Below the pieces are notes generated by a model that was not told the origin of the DNA, made no database searches, and saw nothing but the letters and a program-made list of their open reading frames with translations. Made by a program: the position numbers and the translations under genes. Of a stretch of DNA of 64,000 nt, positions 1 to 11,180 are shown one piece after another. Origin of the DNA: Colletes latitarsis (lineage: Eukaryota; Arthropoda; Insecta; Hymenoptera; Colletidae); contig NC_135143.1 in NCBI RefSeq assembly GCF_051014445.1, forward strand, positions 1,860,001 to 1,924,000. Reading direction: 5' to 3'. Position 1 is the stretch's first letter. Each line of letters opens with the position of its first letter.

Positions 1-14
1 AGATGCGGACATAA

Positions 15-47
15 CGCAGACCATACCCAGACCATACCCAGACCTAA
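15..47 (+). repeat. 11-bp sub-repeat, three-copy form (187-bp monomer)
   Basis: Three consecutive 11-bp units lie at 15-25, 26-36 and 37-47. The first two end in CCATA and the third in CCTAA. The same three-copy form is found in monomers near 201, 2477, 2664, 7392, 8640, 36985, 39468, 41231, 44411, 45292, 45654, 49348, 60339, 61052, 62120 and 63530. In these it is joined to the switch allele TTTTATCCTGTAACATATTG and usually to the TTACAATGTGG palindrome allele, so the long form is one lineage rather than repeated independent gains. Confidence 0.9.
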
Positions 48-99
48 CCGGTTTTATCCTGTAACATATTGATCCAAACCAGGTTTAATTGACTGTTAC

Positions 100-115
100 A
101 ATGTGGTACCACATT
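100..115. other. 16-bp perfect palindrome, longest form
   Basis: AATGTGGTACCACATT reads the same on both strands. It is the longest of the palindromes centred on GGTACC. The TTACTGTGTGG allele gives 12 bp (TGTGGTACCACA), the TTTCTATGTGG allele 14 bp (ATGTGGTACCACAT), and the TTACAATGTGG allele 16 bp. The 16-bp form belongs to the three-unit-head lineage and recurs in it throughout the window. Confidence 0.93.
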
Positions 116-739
116 CCTGCGTGATTCAAACCCGATAAAACCCAGGATCTGTCCCACAAGTATGCGAAGAAGGCAAAATCATGAGCCAGATGCGGACATA
201 ACGCAGACCATACCCAGACCATACCCAGACCTAACCGGTTTTATCCTGTAACATATTGATCCAAACCAGGTTTAATTGACTGTTACAATGTGGTACCACA
301 TTCCTACGTGATTCAAACCCGAAAAACCCAGGATCTGTCCCACAAGTATGCGAAGAAGGCAAAATCATGAGCCAGATGCGGGCATAACCCAGACCTATCT
401 CCGACCTAACCGGTGTTACCGACTAAAATACTGACCGAATCCAGGTTTAATTGACTGTTACTGTGTGGTACCACATTACTACGCGATACAAACCAGAAAA
501 AACCCAGGATCTGGCCAACAAGTATGCGAAGAAGGTAAACTCATTAGCCAGATGGGGGCATAACCCTGACCTAACCCAGACCTAACCGGTGTTACCAACT
601 AAAATACTGACCGAATCCAGGTTTAATTGACTGTTACTGTGTGGTACCACATTACTACGTGACTCAAGCTCGAGAAAACCCAGGATATGGCCAACAAGTA
701 TGCGAAGAAGGCGAAATCATGAGCCAGATGCGGGCATAA

Positions 740-750
740 CCCAGACCTAA
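740..750 (+). repeat. 11-bp sub-repeat, single-copy form (165-bp monomer)
   Basis: The monomer 719-883 is 165 bp long because it holds one CCCAGACCTAA unit instead of two. Its higher-order counterpart at 3181 has two units and is otherwise nearly identical, so the loss or gain of exactly one 11-bp unit is directly visible. Other one-unit monomers begin near 1060, 4411, 5978, 17576 and 18597. Confidence 0.9.
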
Positions 751-2392
751 CCGGCGTTATCCTATAAAATATTCATCGAAACCAGGTTTAATTGACTGTT
801 TCTTTGTGGTACCACATTAATACGTGATTCAAACCCGAAAACCCCCAGGATCTGGTCAACAAGTATGCGAAGAAGGCAAAATCATGAGCCAGATGCGGGC
901 ATAAACCTGGCCTAACACAGACCTAACCGGTTTTATCCTCTAAAATACTGACCGAATCCAGGTTTAATTGACTGTTACTGAGTGGTACCACATTACTACG
1001 TGATTCAAACCCGAAGAAACCCAGGTCCTGGCCAACAAATATGCGAAGAAGGCAAAATCATGAGCCCGATGCGGACATAACCCAGACCTAACAGGTGTTA
1101 CCGACTAAAATACTGTCCGAATCCAGGTTTAATTGACTGTTACTGTGTGGTACCACATTACTACGTGAGCCAAACCCGAAAAAACCCTGGATCTGGCCAA
1201 CAAGTATGCGAAGAAGGCAAAATCATGAGCAAGATGGGGGCATAACCCAGACCTAACCCAGACCTAACCGGTGTTACCGATTAAAATACTGACCGAATCC
1301 AGGTTTAATTGACTGTTACTGTGTGGTACCACATTACAACGTGACTCAAGCTCGAGAAAACCCAGGATATGGCCAACAAGTATGCGAAGAAGGCGAAATC
1401 ATGAGCCAGATGCGGGCATAACCCAGACCTAACCCAGACCTAACCGGCGTTATCCTATAAAATATTCATCGAAACCAGGTTTAATTGACTGTTTCTATGT
1501 GGTACCACATTAATACGTGATTCAAACCCGAAAAACCCCAGGATCTGGTCAACAAGTATGCGAAGAAGGCAAAATCATGAGCCAGATGCGGGCATAAACC
1601 TGGCCTAACACAGACCTAACCGGTTTTATCCTCTAAAATACTGACCGAATCCAGGTTTAATTGACTGTTACTGAATGGTACCACATTACTACGTGATTCA
1701 AACCCGAAGAAACCCAGGTCCTGGCCAACAAATATGCGAAGAAGGCAAAATCATGAGCCCGATGCTGGCATTACCCAGACCTAACCCAGACCTAACCGGT
1801 GTTACCGACTAAAATGCTGACCGAATCCAGGTTTAATTGACTGTTACTGTGTGGTACCACATTACTACGTGGCCCAAAGTCAAAAAACCCAGGATCTGGC
1901 CAACGAGTATGCGAAGAAGGCAAAATCATGAGCCAGATGCTGGCATAACCCAGACCTAACCCAGACCTTACCGGTGTTACCGACTAAAATACTGACCGAA
2001 TCTAGGTTTAATTGACTCTTACTGTGTGGTACCACATTACTACGTGACTCAAGCTCGAGAAAACCCAGGTTATGGCCAACAAGTATGCTAAGAAGGCAAA
2101 ATCATGAGCCAGATGCGGGCATAACCCAGACCTAACCCAGACCTAACCGGCGTTATCCTATAAAATATTCATCGAAACCAGGTTTAATTGACTGTTTCTA
2201 TGTGGTACCACATTACTACGTGATTCAAACCAGAAAAAACCCAGGATCTGGTCAACAAGTATGCGAAGAAGGCAAAATCATGAGCCAGATGCGGGCATAA
2301 CCCAGACCTATTTCCGACCTAACCGGTGTTACCGACTAAAATGCTGGCCGAATCTAGGTTTAATTGACTGTTACTGTGTGGTACCACATTAC

Positions 2393-2398
2393 CACGTG
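2393..2398. other. CACGTG element in one monomer subtype
   Basis: In the subtype TACCACGTGACCC the usual TACTACGTGA becomes CACGTG, the hexamer known as the E-box or G-box core. It recurs near 3645, 5388, 8553, 10850, 36017, 37614, 38669, 40440, 51722 and 60966, mostly with CCCAAAGTCG downstream. One T-to-C change produces it. Binding of any protein is not shown by the sequence; I record it as a subtype marker. Confidence 0.6.
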
Positions 2399-2462
2399 AC
2401 CCAATGTCGAAAAAACCCGGGATCTAGCCAACAAGTATGCAAAGAAGGCAAAATCATAAGCC

Positions 2463-3418
2463 AGATGCGGACATAACGCAGACCATACCCAGACCATACC
2501 CAGACCTAACCGGTTTTATCCTGTAACATATTGATCCAAACCAGGTTTAATTGACTGTTACAATGTGGTACCACATTCCTACGTGATTCAAACCCGATAA
2601 AACCCAGGATCTGTCCCACAAGTATGCGAAGAAGGCAAAATCATGAGCCAGATGCGGACATAACGCAGACCATACCCAGACCATACCCAGACCTAACCGG
2701 TTTTATCCTGTAACATATTGATCCAAACCAGGTTTAATTGACTGTTACAATGTGGTACCACATTCCTACGTGATTCAAACCCGAAAAACCCAGGATCTGT
2801 CCCACAAGTATGCGAAGAAGGCAAAATCATGAGCCAGATGCGGGCATAACCCAGACCTATCTCCGACCTAACCGGTGTTACCGACTAAAATACTGACCGA
2901 ATCCAGGTTTAATTGACTGTTACTGTGTGGTACCACATTACTACGCGATACAAACCAGAAAAAACCCAGGATCTGGCCAACAAGTATGCGAAGAAGGTAA
3001 ACTCATTAGCCAGATGGGGGCATAACCCTGACCTAACCCAGACCTAACCGGTGTTACCAACTAAAATACTGACCGAATCCAGGTTTAATTGACTGTTACT
3101 GTGTGGTACCACATTACTACGTGACTCAAGCTCGAGAAAACCCAGGATATGGCCAACAAGTATGCGAAGAAGGCGAAATCATGAGCCAGATGCGGGCATA
3201 ACCCAGACCTAACCCAGAACTAACCGGCGTTATCCTATAAAATATTCATCGAAACCAGGTTTAATTGACTGTTTCTTTGTGGTACCACATTAATACGTGA
3301 TTCAAACCCGAAAACCCCCAGGATCTGGTCAACAAGTATGCGAAGAAGGCAAAATCATGAGCCAGATGCGGGCATAAACCTGGCCTAACACAGACCTAAC
3401 CGGTTTTATCCTCTAAAA
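2463..3418 (+). repeat. 14-mer higher-order repeat, copy 2 (partial)
   Basis: This stretch matches 1 to about 944. It differs by one extra 11-bp sub-repeat in the monomer at 3181, so the offset becomes 2,473 bp from 3357 on. After about 3418 the match stops inside the switch block (AAAATG here, AAAATA in copy 1) and the array passes to a different monomer series, which suggests a recombination junction. Confidence 0.8.
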
Positions 3419-3531
3419 TGCTGACCGAATCCAGGTTTAATTGACTGTTACTGTGTGGTACCACATTACTACGTGACCCAAAGTCAAAAAACCCAGGATC
3501 TGGCCAACAAGTATGCGAAGAGCGCAAAATC

Positions 3532-5274
3532 ATGAGTCCGATACTGGCATAACCCAGACCTAACCTAGACCTAACCGGTGTTACCGACTAAAATGCTGAC
3601 CGAATCCAGGTTTAATTGACTGTTACTGTGTGGTACCACATTACCACGTGACCCAAAGTCGAAAAGTCCCGGGATCTGGCCAACAAGTATGCGAAGAAGG
3701 CATAATCATAAGCCAGATGCGGACATAAACCACACCTAACCCAGACTTAACCGGTGTTATCTTCTAAAGTATTGATCGAAACCAGGTTTAATTGACTGTT
3801 TCTATGTGGTACCACATTACTACGTTATTCAAGCCCGAAAAACCCAGGATCTGGCCAACAAGTTTGCGAAGAAGGCAAAGACATGAGCCAGATGCGGGCA
3901 TAAACCTGGCCTAACCCAGACCTAACCGGTTTTATCCTATACAATATTCATCGAAACCAGTTTTAATTGACTGTTACTGTGTGGTACCACATTACTATGT
4001 GATTCAAACACGAAAAAACCCAGGATCTGGCCAACAAGTATGCGAAGAAGGTAAAATCATGAGCCATATGCGGGCATAACCCAGACCTAACCCAGACCTA
4101 ACCGGTTTTATCCTGTAACATATTGATCCAAACCAGGTTCATCTGACTGTTACAATGTGGTTCCGCATTCCTCCATGATTCAAACCCGAAAAAACCCAGG
4201 ATCTGGCCAACAAGTATGCAAAGAAGGCAAAATCATGAGCCAGATGCGGGCATAACCCAGACCTAACCCAGACCTAACCGGTGTTATCCTCTAAAATATT
4301 GACCGAATCCAGGTTTAGTTGACTGTTTCTATGGGGTACCACATTACTACGTGATTCAAACCCGAAAAAACCCAGGATCTGGCCAACAAGAATGCGGAAA
4401 AGGCAAAATCATGAGCCAGATGCGGGCATAAGCCAGACCTAACCGATGTTATCCTCTAAAACATTGACCGAATCCAGTTTTAATTGACTGTTACTGTGTG
4501 GCACCACATTACTATGTGATTCAAACACGAAAAAACCCAGGATCTGGCCAACAAGTATGCGAAGATGGCAAAATCATGAGTCATATGCGGGCATAACCCA
4601 GGCAACCCACACCTAACCGGTTTTATCCTCTAAAATATTCATCGAAACCAGGTTTAATTGTCTGTTTCAGTACGCTACCACATTACTACGTGATACAAAC
4701 CGTAGAAAACCAATGATCTTGCCAACAAGTATGCGAAGAAGGCAAAATCATGAGCCAGATGCGGACATAACCCAGACCTAACCCAGACCTAACCTGTGTT
4801 ACCGACTAAAATACTTCCGAATCCAGGTTTAATTGTCTGTTACTGTGTGGTACCACATTACTACTTGACTCAAGCTCGAAAAAACCCAGGATCTGGCCAA
4901 CTAGTATGCGAAGAAGGCAAAATCATGAGCCAGATGCGGGCATAACCCAGACCTAACCAGACCTAACCGGTGTTATCCTCTAAAATATTGATCGAAACCA
5001 GGTTTAATTGACTGTTTCTATGTGGTACCACATTACCACGTGATGCAAGCCCGAAAAACCCTGGATCTGGCCAACAAGTATGCGAAGAAGCCAAAATCAT
5101 GAGCCCGATGCGGCCATAACCCAGACATAGCCCAGACCTAACCGGTGTTACCGACTAAAATACTGTCCGAATCCAGGTTTAATTGACTGTTACTGTGTGG
5201 TACCACATTACTACGTGATTCAAACCCGAAGAAACCCAGGTCCTGGCCAACCAGTATGCGAAGAGCGCAAAATC
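3532..5274 (+). repeat. 10-mer higher-order repeat (1,743 bp), copy 1
   Basis: Landmarks recur 1,743 bp later: ATGAGTCCGATACTGG at 3532 and 5275, ATAAGCCAGATGCGG at 3708 and 5451, and ACATGAGC after a TTTGCG variant at 3883 and 5626. This copy holds one monomer (about 4059-4234, with the GGTTCATCTG / TTCCGCATTCC alleles) that is absent from copy 2, so later landmarks are 1,567 bp apart (4235 and 5802; 4411 and 5978). Confidence 0.82.
4666..4685. other. Palindrome-lacking allele (TTTCAGTACGCTACCAC)
   Basis: In this monomer the left half of the palindrome is replaced by TTTCAGTACGC, so neither GGTACC nor dyad symmetry remains. The same allele is found near 11192, 17322, 18849, 24797, 25830, 31965 and 33008, and related TTTCAGTGTGC or TTTCAGTATGC forms elsewhere. 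It is linked downstream to GTGATACAAACC and AAAACCAA(T/G)GATCTTGCC. Confidence 0.88.
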
Positions 5275-6300
5275 ATGAGTCCGATACTGGCATAACCCAG
5301 ACCTAACCTAGACCTAACCGGTGTTACCGACTAAAATGCTGACCGAATCCAGGTTTAATTGACTGTTACTGTGTGGTACCACATTACCACGTGACCCAAA
5401 GTCGAAAAAACCCGGGATCTGGCCAACAAGTATGCGAAGAAGGCATAATCATAAGCCAGATGCGGACATAAACCACACCTAACCCAGACTTAACCGGTGT
5501 TATCTTCTAAAGTATTGATCGAAACCAGGTTTAATTGACTGTTTCTATGTGGTACCACATTACTACGTTATTCAAGCCCGAAAAACCCAGGATCTGGCCA
5601 ACAAGTTTGCGAAGAAGGCAAAGACATGAGCAAGATGCGGGCATAAACCTGGCCTAACCCAGACCTAACCGGTTTTATCCTATAAAATATTCATCGAAAC
5701 CAGTTTTAATTGACTGTTACTGTGTGGTACCACATTACTATGTGATTCAAACACGAAAAAACCCAGGATCTGGCCAACAAGTATGCGAAGAAGGCAAAAT
5801 CATGAGCCAGATGCGGGCATAACCCAGACCTAACCCAGACCTAACCGGTGTTATCCTCTAAAATATTGACCGAATCCAGGTTTAGTTGACTGTTTCTATG
5901 GGGTACCACATTACTACGTGATTCAAACCCGAAAAAACCCAGGATCTGGCCAACAAGAATGCGGAAAAGGCAAAATCATGAGCCAGATGCGGGCATAAGC
6001 CAGACCTAACCGATGTTATCCTCTAAAACATTGACCGAATCCAGTTTTAATTGACTGTTACTGTGTGGCACCACATTACTATGTGATTCAAACACGAAAA
6101 AACCCAGGATCTGGCCAACAAGTATGCGAAGATGGCAAAATCATGAGTCATATGCGGGCATAACCCAGGCAACCCAGACCTAACCGGTTTTATCCTCTAA
6201 AATATTCATCGAAACCAGGTTTAATTGACTGTTTCTATGTGGTACCACATTACCACGTGATGCAAGCCCGAAAAACCCTGGATCTGGCCAACAAGTTTGC
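5275..6300 (+). repeat. 10-mer higher-order repeat, copy 2 with one monomer lost
   Basis: It follows copy 1 closely from 5275 to about 5801 at an offset of 1,743 bp and then from 5802 at 1,567 bp. The difference is exactly one 176-bp monomer. At the join the monomer beginning at 5802 carries a CAGATGCGG head where copy 1 at 4059 has CATATGCGG, so the join fuses two copy-1 monomers. The match fades beyond about 6230. Confidence 0.8.
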
Positions 6301-7260
6301 GAAGAAAGCAAAAACATGAGCCAGATGCGGGCATAAACCTGGCCTAACCCAGACCTAACCGGTGTTATCCTCTAGAATATTGACCGAATCCAGGTTTAGT
6401 TGACTGTTACTGCGTGGTACCACATTCCTACGTGATTCAAACCCCAAAAAAACCCAGGATCTGGCCAACAAGTATGCGAAGAAGGCAAAATCATGAGACA
6501 GATCCGGGCATGAACCAGGCCTAACCCAGACCTAACCGGTTTTATCCTCCAAAATACTGACCGAATCCAGGTTTAATTGACTGTTACTGTGTGGTACCAC
6601 ATTACTACGTGACTCAAGCTCGAAAAAACCCAGGATCTGGCCAACAAGTATGCGAAGAAGGCAAAATTATGAGCCAGATGCGGGCATAACCCAGACCTAA
6701 CCCGGGCCCAACCGGTGTTATCCTCTAAAATATTGATCGAAACCAGGTTTAATTGACTGTTTCAATGAGGTACCACATTACTACGTGATTCAAACCCGAA
6801 AAAACCCAGGATCTGGTCAAGAAGTATGGGAAGAAGACAAAATCATGAGCCAGATGGGGGCATAACCCAGACCTAACCCAGACCTAACCGGGGTTACCGA
6901 CTAAAATACTGACCGAAACCAAATTTAATTGACTGTTTCTATGTGGTACCACATTACTACGTGATTCAAACACGAAAAAACCCAGGATCTGGCCAACAAG
7001 AATGCGGTAGAGGCAAAATCATGAGCCAGATGCGGGCATAACCCAGACCTAACCCAGACCTAACCGGTTTTATCCTCTAAAATATTGATCGAAACCAGGT
7101 TTAATTGTCTGTTTCAGTATGCTACCACATTAGTGCGTGATACAAACCAGAGAAAACCAAGGATCTGGCCAACAAGAATGCGGAAAAGGCAAAATCATGA
7201 GTCAGATGCGGCCATAACCCAGACCTAACCTAGACCTAACCGGTTTTATCCTGTAACATA
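6230..7260 (+). repeat. Satellite block duplicated at 11.7-12.7 kb
   Basis: Rare words here recur 5,475 bp to the right: TAGTGCGTGA at 7131 and 12606, and CCCGGGCCCAACC at 6701 against CCCGGACCCAACC at 12176. The block also holds the rare GGTTACCGACTAAAATACTG switch allele with three G before TTACC. Within it a monomer with the CAGTATGCTACCAC allele has lost the GGTACC palindrome. Confidence 0.78.
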
Positions 7261-7949
7261 TTGATCCAAACCAGGTTTAATTGACTGTTACAATGTGGTA
7301 CCACATTCCTACGTGATTCAAACCCGAAAAAACCCAGGATCTGTCCCACAAGTATGCGAAGAAGGCAAAATCATGAGCCAGATGCGGACATAACGCAGAC
7401 CATACCCAGACCATACCCAGACCTAACCGGTTTTATCCTGTATCATATTGATCCAAACCAGGTTCATCTGACTGTTACAATGTGGTTCCGCATTCCTCCA
7501 TGATTCAAACCCGAAAAAACCCAGGATCTGGCCAACAAGTATGCGAAGAAGGCAAAATCATGAGCCAGATGCGGGCATAACCCAGACCTAACCCAGACCT
7601 AACCGGTGTTATCCTCTAAAATATTGACCGAATCCAGGTTTAGTTGTCTGTTACTGTGTGGTAACACATTCCTACGTGATTCAAACCCGAAAAAAACCCA
7701 GGATCTGGCCAACAAGTATGCGAAGAAGGCAAAATCATGAGACAGATGCGGGCATAAACCAGGCCTAACACAGACCTAACCGGTTTTATCCTCTAAAATA
7801 CTGACCGAATCCAGGTTTAATTGACTGTTTCTATGTGGTACCACATTACTACGTGATTCAAACCCGAAAAAACCCAGGATGTGGCCAACAAGAATGCGGA
7901 AAAGGCAAAATCATGAGCCAGATGCGGGCATAACCCAGACCTATCTCCG
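7261..7949 (+). repeat. Satellite, mixed monomers between repeat blocks
   Basis: About four monomers. They include a 187-bp type at about 7370, one with the GGTTCATCTG / GGTTCCGCATTCC alleles also seen near 4137, 24958 and 32127, and one with ATTTAGTTG-type core variation. I see only satellite DNA here. No adjacent higher-order partner was matched over the whole stretch. Confidence 0.75.
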
Positions 7950-8802
7950 ACCTAACCGGTGTTACCGACTGAAATGCTGACCGAATCCAGGTTTAATTGA
8001 CTGTTACTGTGTGGTACCACATTACTACGTGACCCAAAGTCAAAAAACCCAGGGACTGGCCAACGAGTATGCGAAGAAAGCAAAATCATGAGCCAGATGC
8101 TGGCATAACCCAGACCTAACCCAGACCTTACCGGTGTTACCGACTAAAATACTGACCGAATCTAGGTTTAATTGACTCTTACTGTGTGGTACCACATTAC
8201 TACGTGACTCAAGCTCGAGAAAACCCAGGTTATGGCCAACAAGTATGCTAAGAAGGCAAAATCATGAGCCAGATGCGGGCATAACCCAGACCTAACCCAG
8301 ACCTAACCGGCGTTATCCTATAAAATATTCATCGAAACCAGGTTTAATTGACTGTTTCTATGTGGTACCACATTACTACGTGATTCAAACCAGAAAAAAC
8401 TCAGGATCTGGTCAACAAGTATGCGAAGAAGGCAAAATCATGAGCCAGATGCGGGCATAACCCAGACCTATTTCCGACCTAACCGGTGTTACCGACTATA
8501 ATGCTGGCCGAATCTAGGTTTAATTGACTGTTACTGTGTGGTACCACATTACCACGTGACCCAATGTCGAAAAAACCCGGGATCTAGCCAACAAGTATGC
8601 GAAGAAGGCAAAATCATAAGCCAGATGCGGACATAACGCAGACCATACCCAGACCATACCCAGACCTAACCGGTTTTATCCTGTAACATATTGATCCAAA
8701 CCAGGTTTAATTGACTGTTACAATGTGGTACCACATTCCTACGTGATTCAAACCCGAAAAAACCCAGGATCTGTCCCACAAGTATGCGAAGAAGGCAAAA
8801 TC
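7950..8802 (+). repeat. Copy of the left-end block at +6,160 bp
   Basis: The stretch matches about 1790-2643. The offset is 6,160 bp, which is exactly 35 monomers: CAAAAAACCCAGG at 1881 and 8041, and ATAAGCCAGATGCGG at 2456 and 8616. It keeps private variants of that block, such as GACTCTTACTG and the CACGTG element. Compared with the left end, one of the two successive 187-bp monomers is missing after 8803. Confidence 0.82.
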
Positions 8803-10044
8803 ATGAGCCAGATGCGGGCATAACCCAGACCTATCTCCGACCTAACCGGTGTTACCGACTAAAATACTGACCGAATCCAGGTTTAATTGACTGTTACTGT
8901 GTGGTACCACATTACTACGCGATACAAACCAGAAAAAACCCAGGATCTGGCCAACAAGTATGCGAAGAAGGTAAACTCATTAGCCAGATGGGGGCATAAC
9001 CCTGACCTAACCCAGACCTAACCGGTGTTACCAACTAAAATACTGACCGAATCCAGGTTTAATTGACTGTTACTGTGTGGTACCACATTACTACGTGACT
9101 CAAGCTCGAGAAAACCCAGGATATGGCCAACAAGTATGCGAAGAAGGCGAAATCATGAGCCAGATGCGGGCATAACCCAGACCTAACCCAGACCTAACCG
9201 GCGTTATCCTATAAAATATTCATCGAAACCAGGTTTAATTGACTGTTTCTATGTGGTACCACATTAATACGTGATTCAAACCCGAAAAACCCCAGGATCT
9301 GGTCAACAAGTGTGCGAAAAAGGCAAAATCATGAGCCAGATGCGGGCATAAACCTGGCCTAACACAGACCTAACCGGTTTTATCCTCTAAAATACTGACC
9401 GAATCCAGGTTTAATTGACTGTTACTGAGTGGTACCACATTACTACGTGATTCAAACCCGAAGAAACCCAGGTCCTGGCCAACAAATATGCGAAGAAGGC
9501 AAAATCATGAGCCCGATGCTGGCACTACCCAGACCTAACCCAGACCTAACCGGTGTTACCGACTAAAATGCTGACCGAATCCAGGATTAATTGACTGTTA
9601 CTGTGTGGTACCACATTACTACGTGACCCAAAGTCAAAAAACCCAGGATCTGGCCAACGAGTATGCGAAGAAGGCAAAATCATGAGCCAGATGCTGGCAT
9701 AACCCAGACCTAACCCAGACCTAACCGGTGTTACCGACTAAACTACTGACCGAATCTAGGTTTAATTGACTCTTACTGTGTGGTACCACATTACTACGTG
9801 ACTCAAGCTCGAGAAAACCCAGGTTATGGCCAACAAGTATGCTAAGAAGGCAAAATCATGAGCCAGATGAGGGCATATCCCAGACCTAACCCAGACCTAA
9901 CCGGCGTTATCCTATAAAATATTCATCGAAACCAGGTTTAATTGACTGTTTCTATGTGGTACCACATTACTACGTGATTCAAACCAGAAAAAACCCAGGA
10001 TCTGGTCAACAAGTATGCGAAAAAGGCAAAATCATGAGCCAGAT
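8803..10044 (+). repeat. Further copy of the left-end 14-mer series
   Basis: From 8803 to about 9330 it matches 2829-3356 at an offset of 5,974 bp (AGATGCGGG at 2836 and 8810; ATTAGCC at 3005 and 8979). From 9155 to about 10044 it matches 1401-2290 at 7,754 bp (landmarks 1577/9331, 1753/9507, 1928/9682, 2104/9858, 2280/10034). The two matches overlap in one monomer where the reference copies agree. After 10044 the head block changes to the CCAGGCCTAACACAGACC allele. Confidence 0.8.
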
Positions 10045-10210
10045 GCGGGCATAAACCAGGCCTAACACAGACCTAACCGGTTTTATCCTCTAAAATACTG
10101 ACCGAATCCAGGTTTAATTGACTGTTACTGTGTGGTACCACATTACTACGCGATTCAAACCCGAAAAAACCCAGGATCTGGCCAACAAGTATGCGAAGAA
10201 GCCAAAATCA

Positions 10211-10737
10211 TGAGCCCGATGCGGCCATAACCCAGACATAGCCCAGACCTAACCGGTGTTACCGACTAAAATACTGTCCGAATCCTCGTTTAGTTGACTG
10301 TTACTGTGTGGTACCACATTACTACGTGATTCAAACCCGAAAAAACCCAGGATCTGGCCAACAAGTATGCGAAGAAGCCAAAATCATGAGCCCGATGCGG
10401 CCATAACCCAGACATAGCCCAGACCTAACCGGTGATACCGACTAAAATACTGACCGAATCCTCGTTTAATTGACTGTTACTGTGTGGTACCACATTACTA
10501 CGTGATTCAAACCCGAAAAAACCCAGGATCTGGCCAACAAGTATGCGAAGAAGCCAAAATCATGAGCCCGATGCGGCCATAACCCAGACATAGCCCAGAC
10601 CTAACCGGTGTTACCGACTAAAATACTGTCCGAATCCAGGTTTAATTGACTGTTACTGTGTGGTACCACATTACTACGTGATTCAAACCCGACGAATCCC
10701 AGGTCCTGGCCAACAAGTATGCGAAGAGCGCAAAATC
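10211..10737 (+). repeat. Three nearly identical adjacent monomers
   Basis: The head TGAGCCCGATGCGGCC followed by CAGACATAGCCC occurs at 10211, 10387 and 10563, each exactly 176 bp apart. The three share rare alleles (GAAGCCAAAATC before the head, CATAGCCC in the sub-repeat). They differ by single bases, for example GATACCGAC in the second, and CTCGTTTA in the first two against CAGGTTTA in the third. This is a local amplification of a single monomer. Confidence 0.85.
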
Positions 10738-11180
10738 ATGAGTCCGATACTGGCATAACCCAGACCTAACCTAGACCTAACCGGTGTTACCGACTAAAAT
10801 GCTGACCGAATCCAGGTTTAATTGACTGTTACTGTGTGGTACCACATTACCACGTGACCCAAAGTCGAAAAAACCCGGGATCTGTCCAACAAGAATGCGA
10901 AGAAGGCAAAATCATAAGCCAGATGCGGACATAAACCACACCTAACCCAGACTTAACCGGTGTTATCTTCTAAAGTATTGATCGAAACCAGATTTAATTG
11001 CCTGTTTCTATGTGGTACCACATTACTACGTTATTCAAGCCCGAAAATCCCAGGATCTGGCCAACAAGTATGCGAAGAAGGCAAAATCATGAGACAGATG
11101 CGGGCATAAACCAGGCCTAACACAGACCTAACCGGTTTTATCCTCTAAAATACTGACCGAAACCAGGTTTAATTGTCTGT
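10738..11180 (+). repeat. Copy of the 5.3-kb series at +5,463 bp
   Basis: ATGAGTCCGATACTGG at 5275 recurs at 10738, and ATAAGCCAGATGCGG at 5451 recurs at 10914, both at an offset of 5,463 bp. The shared alleles include CCTAACCTAGACC, the CACGTG element and the ATCTTCTAAAGTATTG switch form. The match to that series ends near 11090, where the CCAGGCCTAACACAG head appears. Confidence 0.78.

Larger units (their letters stand above)
1..2462 (+). repeat. Higher-order repeat, 14-mer (2,462 bp), copy 1
   Basis: Landmarks here recur 2,462 bp later: AGATGCGGACATAACGCAG at 1 and 2463, and again at 188 and 2650; AGATGCGGGC before the CCTATCTCC variant at 374 and 2836; the variant ATTAGCCAGATGGGGG at 543 and 3005; ATGAGCC at 719 and 3181. 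Fourteen monomers of 176 bp would be 2,464 bp. This copy opens with two successive 187-bp monomers. The left end of the repeat lies outside the window. Confidence 0.85.

Noticed and set aside
2393..2398. CACGTG as a functional promoter element.
   Set aside because: It arises by one substitution from TACGTG in a repeated subtype and has no gene near it; kept only as a marker of the subtype.
2261..2476. Plus-strand open frames of 71 and 66 codons (2261-2476 and 36831-37031).
   Set aside because: Both lie wholly within ordinary satellite monomers and appear only because a local variant removed a stop codon. Neighbouring copies of the same monomers have stops.
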